Below, one piece after another: positions 21,874-32,589 of a stretch of DNA of 64,000 nucleotides. Below the pieces are notes generated by a model, which saw nothing but the letters and a program-made list of their open reading frames with translations, searched no databases and was not told where the DNA came from. The stretch is from the NCBI GenBank assembly GCA_022376925.1, contig JAIOJX010000025.1:183953801-184017800 (forward strand), read 5' to 3'. Source of the DNA: Tragulus kanchil. Its lineage: Eukaryota > Chordata > Mammalia > Artiodactyla > Tragulidae. The position numbers and the translations under genes were made by a program. The stretch's first letter is position 1, and each line of letters begins with the position of its first letter.

Positions 21874-22289
21874 CCCAGCATTTCTTACCCTTGCCACATC
21901 CATCCCCACACCACAGTAACAACCATAGTAGACACGATGGCCTCTCTGACATTGGTGTGCTTTGTGCTCAAAACTGTCTTTGGAATGAAGGATTAATATT
22001 GAACTCACAATCCATTACATTTACCAGCAACTTAGATTGCCAAAGTCATTTTATATCATTGTTATGTAATCCTCATAAACAGGCCTCTAAAGAATGTGCG
22101 ATTTTCCCCACAAAGAGAACTTTCAGCCTTCTGACAGTGAGGCTACAGTTAAGTGAAAGAATAAAGCCCAGGAACCCACTCTGACTCCTGTTTGAAATAC
22201 AGGACACCATCTTAATGTCCCACGGGGGTGTCCAATCATGTGGGTGGAACGTCATACCTGCGGTTCATCACCCTCTCAGTGAGAGTCCC

Positions 22290-22410
22290 CACAAGGAGGG
22301 CATCTTACAGATGAAGAATTGGAAGCTCAGATAATACAAATGACACCCCCAAAGCCACTCAGCCAGCAAATGGCAGAACAGAGACCAGAGACCGAGGTCC
22401 TCGTACCAGA
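22290..22410 (+). mobile_element. MIR element
   Basis: CATCTTACAGATGAAGAATT, GGAAGCTCAGATAAT, GCCACTCAGCCAGCAAATGG and CAGAACAGAGACCAGAGACC follow the order of the MIR core (acagatgagg, ctgaggctcag, cacacagctagtaagtgg). Confidence 0.65.
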
Positions 22411-22954
22411 AATAAACTCTTTCACATTCTGTTAGGTGCATTTCTTCTTCAAGGACATTTACATTTTAAAAAAATTAAAAGTTCATGTTCAAGGTAAAGA
22501 AAACATTTTCTACTGGGAGAAAAATTGTACCAGAGTGATTAAAGTTTCCATGGTCCCTCAAGTTACACTTTGTACTTCTAAAGGCATACCTGTCTCCAAC
22601 ACCAAAAAGAAAATAGGTCAGATGCTGAAGCTATCCTCCGTCTACTTTCCCTTCTATTTTATGCCTCTTTCTACTGCTGAGCACATTTAGCTCCCTTGAG
22701 TTAAGGCACCAGAAATGTGAACTGCTCTGTTATGCAAATATCAGGGGGAAAGAGAGAGTCAGAAAAAGGCAGAGTCTGCGATGGGGAAGGTTCCTGAATC
22801 ACTGGGCTTGAAGGCAAAGAGAGAGATGAAGCAGTGACCTAATTTGACCTCAGAAGCAGAGGAAGACTCTTAAGGACCATGTTACAAAGAAAAACCAGGA
22901 GGAAAAAGGGAACCAGCATTGATGGAGAGCAAAATGGTGCAGTGGCGAAAGGAG
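22411..22954. other. Non-coding, no recognised element
   Basis: Purine-rich in its second half. No credible exon; the 84-codon frame at 22436-22690 has no recognisable features. Confidence 0.5.
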
Positions 22955-23055
22955 GTGTTCTAGCCCCAGTCCCACCTCTTAACTGTGAGACCACCTCACC
23001 ATACCTCAGCCCCTCTGTCTCCTCATCTCTAAAACAGAGATGATGACAAAGCTTG
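22955..23055 (-). mobile_element. MIR element, opposite orientation
   Basis: AGCCCCAGTCCCACCTCTTA, ACTGTGAGACCACCTCACCA, and CTCATCTCTAAAACAGAGAT match the reverse of the MIR core (tggctctgccacttactagctgtg, cctcatctgtaaaatgg). The duplication 8 junction falls inside it. Confidence 0.65.
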
Positions 23056-23191
23056 CACTCACTTCAGATGGGCGGAAGGAGTCAAGGAGGTAATGTGCCT
23101 GGCGTGTTTCAAACAGCCTGGTGTATGTAGAGCGGGCAGTGTGAGTGGTGGAGCTCTGGCATTGGTGAGCCCTTTTCTTGGGCATATCAAC

Positions 23192-23400
23192 TTCCCAAGT
23201 GGCACGGTCGGTAAAGAATCGGTCTGCTGACGAAGCTGATGCAAGAGATGCAGGTTCAAGCTATGAGTTGGACAGGTCTCCTGGAGAAGGAAAGATAATT
23301 CACTCCAGTATTCTTGCCTGGAGAATCTCATGGACAGAGGGGCCTGGTGAACTACAGTCCACGGGGTCACAGAGAATCAGACACAACTGAGCATGCACGT
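23192..23400 (+). mobile_element. Bov-tA SINE
   Basis: The head CTTCCCAAGTGGCACGGTCG, CTCCTGGAGAAGGAAAGATA, CCAGTATTCTTGCCTGGAGA, GAACTACAGTCCACGGGGTC and ACACAACTGAGCATGCACG. Confidence 0.88.
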
Positions 23401-23811
23401 GCTTCTTGGGCACACTTGGGCCACTTCTTGCACATTCGTGGGCCATTCCCTGGGCTGGGTGAATGAAGCCACTTCGCCTGCAAAGTGCGTAGTCTCATTG
23501 AGTTTTCGGGAAGAGGGGCTTCCCATAAAACGCACAGGAAATGAAGAACAGGGACAAGGTGCTCAGCCAGGCCACATGGAGACTGGAACATTGTTCAGTG
23601 TGGGAAATGTCATCCCGGGCCATCTGGTGACAGTCATGGCTGAATGGCTAGTCCACTCTTCTCCCATCTTGTGCTTCACTGTGAAGACAATGACTTGATT
23701 CTCTCTGTACTTAAGTACCTGGAAGGAAGATGTTACTAAAATGAAGAACTTATTATTCCACTGAGTCAACATGGGTCTTGGCAGTTAAATCTCTTATTCA
23801 CCCAGGCTCTT
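23401..23811. other. Unique spacer inside duplication 8
   Basis: No recognised element. Overlapping frames of 69-101 codons on both strands have no recognisable domain. Confidence 0.5.
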
Positions 23812-24006
23812 GCTGCTGCTGTGTGTGTTCAGCCGTGTCCCACTCAGTGTGACCTCGTGGACTGTAGCCCACCAGCTTCCTCTGTTCATGGGATTTTCTG
23901 GGCAAGGATACTGGAGTGAGTTGCCATTCCCTTCTCCAGGGGGTCTTCCCAAATTTTTTTTCATTAGCAGATGGATTCTCTACCACTAGCGCCACCTGGA
24001 AAGCCC
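23812..24006 (-). mobile_element. Bov-tA SINE, antisense, corrupted copy
   Basis: GTTCAGCCGTGTCCCACTCA, GGATTTTCTGGGCAAGGATA, CCTTCTCCAGGGGGTCTTCC, then a false T-run, then the head CTACCACTAGCGCCACCTGG. The intact version is at 24910-25133. Confidence 0.8.
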
Positions 24007-24063
24007 TCCACCCAGGTCTCTTGTGTCTCTTGCATTAGCAGATAACCAAAGTCCTTAAAAAAG

Positions 24064-24155
24064 GCCCCAGTCCCACCTCTTAACTGTGAGACCACCTCAC
24101 CATACCTCAGCCCCTCTGTCTCCTCATCTCTAAAACAGAGATGATGACAAAGCTT
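24064..24155 (-). mobile_element. MIR element, duplicate copy
   Basis: Second copy of 22963-23055. Confidence 0.6.
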
Positions 24156-24292
24156 GCACTCACTTCAGATGGGCGGAAGGAGTCAAGGAGGTAATGTGCC
24201 TGGCGTGTTTCAAACAGCCTGGTGTATGTAGAGCGGGCAGTGTGAGTGGTGGAGCTCTGGCATTGGTGAGCCCTTTTCTTGGGCATATCAAC

Positions 24293-24501
24293 TTCCCAAG
24301 TGGCACGGTCGGTAAAGAATCGGTCTGCTGACGAAGCTGATGCAAGAGATGCAGGTTCAAGCTATGAGTTGGACAGGTCTCCTGGAGAAGGAAAGATAAT
24401 TCACTCCAGTATTCTTGCCTGGAGAATCTCATGGACAGAGGGGCCTGGTGAACTACAGTCCACGGGGTCACAGAGAATCAGACACAACTGAGCATGCACG
24501 T
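24293..24501 (+). mobile_element. Bov-tA SINE, duplicate copy
   Basis: Second copy of 23192-23400. Confidence 0.88.
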
Positions 24502-24909
24502 GCTTCTTGGGCACACTTGGGCCACTTCTTGCACATTCGTGGGCCATTCCCTGGGCTGGGTGAATGAAGCCACTTCGCCTGCAAAGTGCGTAGTCTCATT
24601 GAGTTTTCGGGAAGAGGGGCTTCCCATAAAACGCACAGGAAATGAAGAACAGGGACAAGGTGCTCAGCCAGGCCACATGGAGACTGGAACATTGTTCAGT
24701 GTGGGAAATGTCATCCCGGGCCATCTGGTGACAGTCATGGCTGAATGGCTAGTCCACTCTTCTCCCATCTTGTGCTTCACTGTGAAGACAATGACTTGAT
24801 TCTCTCTGTACTTAAGTACCTGGAAGGAAGATGTTACTAAAATGAAGAACTTATTATTCCACTGAGTCAACATGGGTCTTGGCAGTTAAATCTCTTATTC
24901 ACCCAGGCT

Positions 24910-25133
24910 CTTGCTGCTGCTGTGTGTGTTCAGCCGTGTCCCACTCAGTGTGACCTCGTGGACTGTAGCCCACCAGCTTCCTCTGTTCATGGGATTTTCT
25001 GGGCAAGGATACTGGAGTAGGTTGTCATTTCCTTCTCCAGGGGGTCTTCCCAAACCAGAGATGGAATCTGGGTCTCTTGTGTCTCTTGCATTAGCAGATG
25101 GATTCTCTACCACTAGCGCCACCTGGAAAGCCC
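24910..25133 (-). mobile_element. Bov-tA SINE, antisense, intact copy
   Basis: Same insertion as 23812-24006, with the full tRNA-like part: AACCAGAGATGGAATCTGGG, the TTGTGTCTCTTGCATTAG block, and ACCACTAGCGCCACCTGGAA. Confidence 0.88.
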
Positions 25134-25682
25134 TCCACCCAGGTTCTTGCCAATGTCTAAATCAGCTGCCACTGGGCCAAGGTCCTGCCTTAATCAATAC
25201 ACTGAGGTCTGAAGGGGAAGGTCCCAGAGTCAGTTTTCTTCAGTGGGAACTGGAGCAGGGCACATATACAGACGACAGTGGATTCCCGTCAAATGTAAAG
25301 ATTCTTTCATTTTACCTTACACAGTCCTGTGAGGCAGGTATTTATTAACTCCCATGTTTCAGAATGCAGCCCTGTGGGCACGATTTTTTCAAGGATGGTG
25401 GTTAGACTCCAATGGTAAAGTCCAAGGTCAGACACGTTGTTGAACCTGAATTTAAGAAGAGTTTGAATTCTCTCAGGGATTCTAATTCTGATCTGTTTTC
25501 ATTTCACTAATGCTCAAATAGGAAAGTGGTAAAAACTCTGTAGAAGGGTTTATGACATTTTGATTTTTACTGTGTTTTTGATTTTATTAGCCCCTTTCTC
25601 AAGGAAATGTAAACACATATTCCTTTAAGAAAGGAAGATGGGGTTCAGGAAAAAAGAAAGGCATGGATAAAAACATTTTTTA
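25134..25682. other. Non-coding; weak MIR-like stretch near 25310-25440
   Basis: ACAGTCCTGTGAGGCAGGTA, TTTATTAACTCCCATGTTTC resembles the opposite-strand MIR/L2-type motif (tcctatgaggtaggtactattat). Otherwise nothing recognised. Confidence 0.4.
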
Positions 25683-25745
25683 CAACAGGGGTTCCCCAAA
25701 CTAAACTCACCCCAAAATCGCCTGGGAAGCTTGTTTAAAAACAGC
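25683..25745 (-). mobile_element. MER5A fragment (hAT-Charlie group), antisense
   Basis: GGGGTTCCCCAAACTAAACT, CGCCTGGGAAGCTTGTTTAA and AAACAG match one end of MER5A (ggttctcaaactttag, cacctggagggcttgtta). Confidence 0.55.
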
Positions 25746-26149
25746 TTTTATTGTGGTATAATTTACACAGCATAAAATTCACTCTTTTTAAGAGCACAGT
25801 TCTATAACTTTTAGTAAATTTATACAGTTGTACAACTGTCACCCCCAAATATTCCTTCCTGCCCAGAAAGCTTTTCATTTGGATTTTGACCTTAAATCAT
25901 TTTGTTCTCAAATTACAGAGTAAACCACTTCTAACAGGAAGGTGTGTATTTTCCCCCACGTTTATCAATGCATTTATGCACTTACAAAAGTAAATAATAG
26001 CTACCCATATGTCATTTTTGTTGTTGTTGTTTTAAAAGAAATAAGATTGCATTTTCTCCCTGCCTTGCCTTTTTCAGGTAAAATGTGTCTGAGAGATCCT
26101 TTTAAGCAGGTTCATCTTTCCATTCTCTTATAATAGCATCCTGGTATTC

Positions 26150-26199
<50 letters not shown>

Positions 26200-26330
26200 A
26201 CTAATTCATTTGTCCACCATTCCCTGATTTTTGATTAAAATGTTGGTTGCTTCTATTTTTTCTATTATCTTAAATAAAATTGTATAATATTTGACTCAAT
26301 ACCTCTAGGAATTGATCCTGGGAAATAATG
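25746..26330 (-). mobile_element. Ancient L1 (L1M-type) 3' UTR, antisense
   Basis: TTTATTGTGGTATAATTTAC, ACAGCATAAAATTCACTC, TAAATTTATACAGTTGTACA and AATTCATTTGTCCACCATTC are the antisense L1M 3' region. A GT microsatellite lies within it. Confidence 0.6.
26152..26197. repeat. (GT)23 microsatellite
   Basis: Uninterrupted GT dinucleotide run of 46 bp. Confidence 0.98.
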
Positions 26331-26689
26331 CACAAAGGCAGACGGGCCCTCTGGAAGGGTGGTAACACAGCACAGACAAGGCAGACTTGCCTTCCAAGTC
26401 CTTGCTTTTTCCAGCAGGGTGTGAAGGAGGGATGCACGGGCTTGGGCAGGGAGACCCAAGTCAGAGGGTCAGTTGGTGTGAAGTCACTTGTCACTCATCA
26501 CCCAGCCAGCACTCTGCGTGGCCACGACCAGGCTCCAGAGAACAGTCTAAAAAGCCAGGAAGAGCCAGTTGATAGTTGTGGACATTCCCATTGATGAGCC
26601 AATGGTTCTCAGCTCCAGTCTGACCCAGCACCAAACCTAACATCTAACGGTCTTTCAGGAAGTGGTGGCAACTGCAAATTCTGGTTGGA
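26331..26689. other. Unique non-coding stretch
   Basis: No recognised element. Overlapping frames on both strands (61-88 codons) appear by chance. Confidence 0.5.
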
Positions 26690-26961
26690 AGCTGATGTGG
26701 TGGTTCGTTTTACATCTTAATTCAACTGGACAGTGTCCAGGTATTGAGTCAAATATTATTCTGGATGTTTCTGTGAGAGTGATTTTGGATGAGGTTCACA
26801 TTGAAATCAGTTTGGGTAAAGCAGAGTGTCCTCCACAATGTGGGTGAGCCCCATCCAATCAGTTGAAGGCCTAAATAAAAGACTCGCCTATCTTGCACAA
26901 GAGGAAATTTCACCAGCAGTGGCCTTCAGGCTTGAACCACAGTGTTGGAAGCTCCTGGGTT
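26690..26961. mobile_element. Ancient interspersed repeat, family not determined
   Basis: TCTTAATTCAACTGGACAGT, ATTATTCTGGATGTTTCTGT, GATTTTGGATGAGGTTCACA, and CCATCCAATCAGTTGAAGGC form a well-known mammalian repeat consensus (gtcaacttgactggg, ccaatcagttgaaggcc). I cannot assign its family name with certainty from memory. Confidence 0.5.
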
Positions 26962-27002
26962 TAAAGTACAATAATTTTTGAAATTTTGGATTTTGACAAT
27001 TT

Positions 27003-27244
27003 TCAAATTACAGAGTAAACCACTTCTAACAGGAAGGTGTGTATTTTCCCCCACGTTTATCAATGCATTTATGCACTTACAAAAGTAAATAATAGCTACC
27101 CATATGTCATTTTTGTTGTTGTTGTTTTAAAAGAAATAAGATTGCATTTTCTCCCTGCCTTGCCTTTTTCAGGTAAAATGTGTCTGAGAGATCCTTTTAA
27201 GCAGGTTCATCTTTCCATTCTCTTATAATAGCATCCTGGTATTC

Positions 27245-27294
<50 letters not shown>

Positions 27295-27425
27295 ACTAAT
27301 TCATTTGTCCACCATTCCCTGATTTTTGATTAAAATGTTGGTTGCTTCTATTTTTTCTATTATCTTAAATAAAATTGTATAATATTTGACTCAATACCTC
27401 TAGGAATTGATCCTGGGAAATAATG
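27003..27425 (-). mobile_element. L1M-type fragment, duplicate copy
   Basis: Second copy of 25908-26330. Confidence 0.6.
27247..27292. repeat. (GT)23 microsatellite, duplicate copy
   Basis: Same length as the run at 26152-26197. Confidence 0.98.
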
Positions 27426-27784
27426 CACAAAGGCAGACGGGCCCTCTGGAAGGGTGGTAACACAGCACAGACAAGGCAGACTTGCCTTCCAAGTCCTTGC
27501 TTTTTCCAGCAGGGTGTGAAGGAGGGATGCACGGGCTTGGGCAGGGAGACCCAAGTCAGAGGGTCAGTTGGTGTGAAGTCACTTGTCACTCATCACCCAG
27601 CCAGCACTCTGCGTGGCCACGACCAGGCTCCAGAGAACAGTCTAAAAAGCCAGGAAGAGCCAGTTGATAGTTGTGGACATTCCCATTGATGAGCCAATGG
27701 TTCTCAGCTCCAGTCTGACCCAGCACCAAACCTAACATCTAACGGTCTTTCAGGAAGTGGTGGCAACTGCAAATTCTGGTTGGA

Positions 27785-28145
27785 AGCTGATGTGGTGGTT
27801 CGTTTTACATCTTAATTCAACTGGACAGTGTCCAGGTATTGAGTCAAATATTATTCTGGATGTTTCTGTGAGAGTGATTTTGGATGAGGTTCACATTGAA
27901 ATCAGTTTGGGTAAAGCAGAGTGTCCTCCACAATGTGGGTGAGCCCCATCCAATCAGTTGAAGGCCTAAATAAAAAGACTCGCCTATCTTGCACAAGAGG
28001 AAATTTCACCAGCAGTGGCCTTCAGGCTTGAACCACAGTGTTGGAAGCTCCCTGGGTCTCCACTCCGCTGGCCCACCCTCCAGTTTTTGGACTCGCTGAT
28101 CTCCATAATCACATTTCTCAAAATCAATCTGTATCTATCTATCTA
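27785..28145. mobile_element. Ancient interspersed repeat, duplicate copy with full 3' part
   Basis: Copy of 26690-26961 that continues through TCCACTCCGCTGGCCCACCC, TTTGGACTCGCTGATCTCCA and TAATCACATTTCTC, and ends in a short TCTA repeat at 28129-28145. Confidence 0.5.
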
Positions 28146-28155
28146 TGCATGCTAT

Positions 28156-28362
28156 CGGTTTCCCTTGTGGCTCAGATAGTAAAGAACCTGCCTGCAATGC
28201 AGAGACCTAGGTCTGATCCCTGGGCTGGGAAGATCTCTTGAAAAAGGAAATGACAACCCTCTCCAGTGTTCTTGCCTGAAGGGTTCCATGGACAGAGGAG
28301 CCTGATAGGCTACAGTCCATGGGGTCGCAGCGTCCAACATGACTGAGTGACTAAGCACACAA
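28156..28362 (+). mobile_element. Bov-tA SINE
   Basis: The head GTTTCCCTTGTGGCTCAGAT, ACCTGCCTGCAATGCAGAGA, GATCCCTGGGCTGGGAAGAT, GGCTACAGTCCATGGGGTCG and ACATGACTGAGTGACTAAGC. Confidence 0.9.
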
Positions 28363-28861
28363 ATTAACACGGACAATCACTCATGCACACACATCAAAGT
28401 CTCTGCAGGATGATGAATAAAAATAGTTCATTGCAGCAGTTTCTAGACCATACCAGATGAAAACCAAGTATTGAATGATAAGCATTCAACAAAGGGGAAA
28501 CCTCAATCAACCATTCTCACTGAATTTTTCATAAAATCTTGGGTAGATCAGTCATTCTGCAAGTGCCCCAGTAGTCTGAAGGGCCCTTTGCTGCCCTTTC
28601 CATCATCAGGCTCAGGTGGAAAGCAAGGATCCATCTGCAGCCTTTTCTCTGTGAAACCCTTAGCCAGTTTCCTGCTGCCCCTGCCTCCAGCAACATCACC
28701 ATGAGTCCAAACTGCGTCCTTCTTCATTTCCTCTAGCATCAGAGCTAGCCTCCTGAAACTCATATCTTATCACAGTCTTCACTGCTTATCAACAACTGAG
28801 CCCCTCCCAATACTCGGGTTAATATTCCAACTCCCCGCACAAGGCTGACAAGGCTGTCCTT
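28363..28861. other. Non-coding, no recognised element
   Basis: Short overlapping frames on both strands at 28471-28763; no domain recognised. Confidence 0.5.
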
Positions 28862-29225
28862 CATCCATCCAATCAATGAGTGCTTTCTGAGCCCTGCTGT
28901 GTCCTGGGTGGAGTTTTACCTGTGGGGAAAATTGAGGTCTCTGTTCTCGTGGAGCTTACACTCCTGTAGGAAAGATGATCGTGAGCAGGTAGCTGTAAAT
29001 AAGCCAGGGGCTTGCATAGCGCAGCCTTGCACAAACTAGCTCCTCTTCCCACCACTGATGCCCTATGTGCTGCTTCCCTGGACCCCACTTCTCTTCCTCT
29101 CCAAGTGCATCATGTTCCTTCCTACCTCTGTGCCTACGCGCTTGCCTATTCCTCCCTGGGGAAGGTCTGTGACTCATCTCAACTTTGCCAAACACATTTA
29201 TCTAAAGGCAGAGTCTATACCACCT
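28862..29225 (+). mobile_element. Possible ancient repeat and L2-like 3' region
   Basis: 28862-28995 (GAGTGCTTTCTGAGCCCTGC, GTGGAGCTTACACTCCTGTA) resembles a common ancient mammalian repeat whose name I cannot fix. 29040-29225 (TGTGCTGCTTCCCTGGACCC, CTTGCCTATTCCTCCCTGGG) resembles the L2 3' region. Both are weak. Confidence 0.4.
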
Positions 29226-29668
29226 CCTACGTGAATTTTTCTTTTTAACTCCATGAGTTACATCCTTATATATGCCCCATTATTTTTAAAATTTCTGATA
29301 TGGTTACACTTTAAAATCTGTCATTTTCTAAGTAGAGAATGACTAGAAAGGAATTGCTATAGTGTGATTGCAAAAGAGTTCCCGATTGTTGAAGCCCCCA
29401 CCTCCTATGTAAACTTTGCAACATGACTCTCTCGTTAAGAGGCAGAGCCTATTTCCAAACAGCCTGAATCTGGAAGAGATTTCTATTTGCTTTGGTCAAG
29501 AGGGTGGCAGAAGAAATGGCGTTCTTACTCACTTCTGCTCCCTTGGGCCCTTGCGTCCACCACGAGAACAAGCATTGGTGAGTGGTGGATGAGTGACCTC
29601 ACGGAGCAGAGGTTGTGCCAGCAAAGGCCCAGGGCAGAGCCAGCCACTCAGCCAACACATGAATTCAG
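29226..29668. other. Non-coding, possibly old repeat
   Basis: 29340-29640 and 29771-29860 have the feel of one ancient repeat split by the BovB tip at 29669 (a 'taagcc...ggttttggaatttgttac' type 3' end), but I cannot name it. Confidence 0.35.
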
Positions 29669-29770
29669 TGTTGTTGTTCAGTTGTTAAGTTGTGTCCGAC
29701 TCTGCGACTCCATGGACTGCAACACACCAGGCTCCCCTGTCCTCTATCCCTGGAGTTTGCTCAAACTCAT
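29669..29770 (-). mobile_element. BovB 3' tip, antisense, ~100 bp
   Basis: GTTGTTGTTCAGTTGTTAAG, GACTCTGCGACTCCATGGAC, and GAGTTTGCTCAAACTCAT. A severely 5'-truncated BovB insertion or Bov-A-like unit. The 173-codon frame at 29487-30008 runs straight through it and is not a gene. Confidence 0.8.
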
Positions 29771-30341
29771 CATAAGCAGAATTAAGCCTACTTCCTTATG
29801 CCCCCTAAGGTTTTGGAATTTGTTACACAGTGTTACCCTGTCCCCAGAGCACCGAGGCAGATGCTTTAGGGAATCATCTCATCTTACTCTCGTTTGTACC
29901 TACCTCAACATTGGCATGGCTTCATTAGTTCATTCCCCTGTTCCCTTCTTTATCTGTTTTTCAGGCATCCTTGTCTGCCATGTATCAGGCGCTATGAGAG
30001 ATGAATAGACTTAAAGATAAATACAGTAGGACACAGTTTCTGCTCTATTGACAAGTGTCAATGAGAACACCAACACATCTCTTTTCTCCTTGAACGTCTG
30101 TCGATGGAATTTCCCTCACTGCTCCATGCAGCCAGTTCTTCCACTTCATTTCTCAGTGGGGTAAGAAGTTCTTCTTTCTGTCTAGCCACAAACCCTCCAG
30201 CTTGAATGTGAGCTCCTGTCTTCTTACTCAGTTGCCTGTGAACCTGGAGAGTAAAGTTTGGTGTCCTCCTCGTGAAAACCCTTCATAAATTTACATTCAG
30301 TCATTCAATCAAGGGAACGGTTAAACCACTTTACATGTGCT
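29771..30341. other. Non-coding spacer
   Basis: Nothing recognised beyond the possible continuation of the repeat split at 29669. Confidence 0.5.
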
Positions 30342-31039
30342 GAAGATTTTATTTTGGGATATCTCTGTGGGAAGGGCTGTTTGGGATTAATTGAGCTTTC
30401 TAGATATCTGCACAGGAGCACCGGAGTTTTATATATAGAACAACAGCAGCTGATCACAGCACCTGCGAAGAGAAATTACTCACTTAACCTCCCCAACTCC
30501 AATCAGAGACAGGAGGACCTGGGGGCTGTGATGAAGGGCCCTGGGACTGGGGGTCAAGACTCTGAATCAGGTACAGGAGGGGACTTTCCAAAGGTCCCAT
30601 TGGGGGCTCTTCTTTCTCTGCAGCATCATCCCTCTTTCCTCTAAGACGCCCCCTCTCAGGCCAGGTTCTAAGTCACTCACTAATGCACAGATCTCTGCCC
30701 CAGTGGCCTGGCATGGAATGTTCTACAACATTTTCAAGGACTGGTTTTCTCAGAATTTTTTAACCACCACAAAGGAATGTCTACTTATCTTTTTCATCTT
30801 TTTCTGCCATCAGAGTTTAGAAAACCATCACCCCTGCTGAGATTTAATAAAGATTCACTTTAGAAATATGACAAACTCTCTTCCAGTCTGCATCCTAAGC
30901 TCACATCAGCAGAGAGGCCGCCACTGACTAGCCTCTGTAAACAGACTTCCCCTCATTTCTAATCTCCTCCTCCTCCTCTGTTCTTCTTCATGGCCTTCAG
31001 CATCAACGGACTTCTATTGATTTGTGTAATTTTACATTT
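30342..31039. other. Unique non-coding stretch
   Basis: No recognised element. The 96-codon frame at 30354-30644 is not linked to a known family. Confidence 0.5.
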
Positions 31040-31375
31040 TATTTATTTATTCTATCATTTACCTTTGACTATGCTGAGTCTTGATTGTTGTTTGGGCTTT
31101 TCTCTAGTAGCAGAGCCTGGGGCTACTCTATGGTTGTGGTGCACAGGCTTCTCGCGGTGGCAGCTTCTCTTGTTGCGGAGCATAGGCTCTCGGGTGCGGT
31201 GGCATTGGTAGTTGTGGCTCATGGGCTCAGCAGTTGCAGCCCCCAGGCTCAGTGGCTGTGGTGCACAGGTTTAACTGCTCTGTGGCATGGGGGATCTTCC
31301 TCAATGAACGGTTGACCCCATGTCTCCTGCATTGGCAGGCTGAATCTTTACCAGTGGATCACCAGGGGAGCCTCA
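31040..31375 (-). mobile_element. tRNA-derived SINE (CHR/SINE2 group), antisense
   Basis: The ATTTATTTATTC tail, GCAGCTTCTCTTGTTGCGGA, GGCTCATGGGCTCAGCAGTT, GCATGGGGGATCTTCCTCAA, and the head TTTACCAGTGGATCACCAGG. Same type as 1651-1994. Confidence 0.85.
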
Positions 31376-31424
31376 ATATATGTAATTTTTAATTGCTTAC
31401 CAAGGCTGGCAGTTTTGCTTTGCT

Positions 31425-31482
31425 TCACTATTAAAGTAAAATTTACATACAATAAAATTGCATTTTTAAGCATAGAGTTCTG
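31425..31482 (-). mobile_element. L1M fragment, duplicate of 32595-32654
   Basis: ATTAAAGTAAAATTTACATA and CAATAAAATTGCATTTTTAA: the start of the antisense L1M, present because of the tile overlap. Confidence 0.7.
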
Positions 31483-32194
31483 ATTACAGGTTTTTGGAAG
31501 ATTTTATTTTGGGATATCTCTGTGGGAAGGGCTGTTTGGGATTAATTGAGCTTTCTAGATATCTGCACAGGAGCACCGGAGTTTTATATATAGAACAACA
31601 GCAGCTGATCACAGCACCTGCGAAGAGAAATTACTCACTTAACCTCCCCAACTCCAATCAGAGACAGGAGGACCTGGGGGCTGTGATGAAGGGCCCTGGG
31701 ACTGGGGGTCAAGACTCTGAATCAGGTACAGGAGGGGACTTTCCAAAGGTCCCATTGGGGGCTCTTCTTTCTCTGCAGCATCATCCCTCTTTCCTCTAAG
31801 ACGCCCCCTCTCAGGCCAGGTTCTAAGTCACTCACTAATGCACAGATCTCTGCCCCAGTGGCCTGGCATGGAATGTTCTACAACATTTTCAAGGACTGGT
31901 TTTCTCAGAATTTTTTAACCACCACAAAGGAATGTCTACTTATCTTTTTCATCTTTTTCTGCCATCAGAGTTTAGAAAACCATCACCCCTGCTGAGATTT
32001 AATAAAGATTCACTTTAGAAATATGACAAACTCTCTTCCAGTCTGCATCCTAAGCTCACATCAGCAGAGAGGCCGCCACTGACTAGCCTCTGTAAACAGA
32101 CTTCCCCTCATTTCTAATCTCCTCCTCCTCCTCTGTTCTTCTTCATGGCCTTCAGCATCAACGGACTTCTATTGATTTGTGTAATTTTACATTT

Positions 32195-32530
32195 TATTTA
32201 TTTATTCTATCATTTACCTTTGACTATGCTGAGTCTTGATTGTTGTTTGGGCTTTTCTCTAGTAGCAGAGCCTGGGGCTACTCTATGGTTGTGGTGCACA
32301 GGCTTCTCGCGGTGGCAGCTTCTCTTGTTGCGGAGCATAGGCTCTCGGGTGCGGTGGCATTGGTAGTTGTGGCTCATGGGCTCAGCAGTTGCAGCCCCCA
32401 GGCTCAGTGGCTGTGGTGCACAGGTTTAACTGCTCTGTGGCATGGGGGATCTTCCTCAATGAACGGTTGACCCCATGTCTCCTGCATTGGCAGGCTGAAT
32501 CTTTACCAGTGGATCACCAGGGGAGCCTCA
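32195..32530 (-). mobile_element. tRNA-derived SINE, duplicate copy
   Basis: Second copy of 31040-31375. Confidence 0.85.
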
Positions 32531-32589
32531 ATATATGTAATTTTTAATTGCTTACCAAGGCTGGCAGTTTGTTTAGCCTTTTGCCTTTT

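Larger units (their letters stand above)
19770..22054. repeat. Direct duplication 7 (offset 1145 to 1141)
   Basis: Copy 1 is 19770-20910 and copy 2 is 20915-22054. The first bases differ by small indels (GGCTAGCCCCTTGAACTCCT against GGCTAGCCCTTGAACTCCT; CAACAAGAGTG against CAAGAGTG). The T-run near 20611/21750 changes length and the base after it differs. Each copy contains three SINEs. Confidence 0.95.
22963..25143. repeat. Direct duplication 8 (offset 1101), scrambled tail
   Basis: Copy 1 is 22963 to about 24062 and copy 2 is 24064 to about 25143. The last 110 bases of copy 1 are rearranged relative to copy 2. About 34 bases after GGTCTTCCCAAA are replaced by a T-run, and a TCTCTTGTGTCTCTTGCATT segment appears after, rather than before, the Bov-tA head. 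This is typical of a poor-quality consensus end. Confidence 0.95.
25881..28057. repeat. Direct duplication 9 (offset 1095)
   Basis: Copy 1 is 25881-26961 and copy 2 is 26988-28057. The start of copy 2 is shortened (GGATTTTGACAATTTTCAAA against GGATTTTGACCTTAAATCAT...). The GT run is exactly 46 bp in both, while an A-run differs (AATAAAAGACTC at 26874 against AATAAAAAGACTC). Confidence 0.95.

Noticed and set aside
29487..30008. 173-codon open frame, the longest on the + strand of this region
   Set aside because: It runs from single-copy DNA straight through an antisense BovB 3' tip (29669-29770) and out again. It has no recognisable domain, so it is a chance frame.
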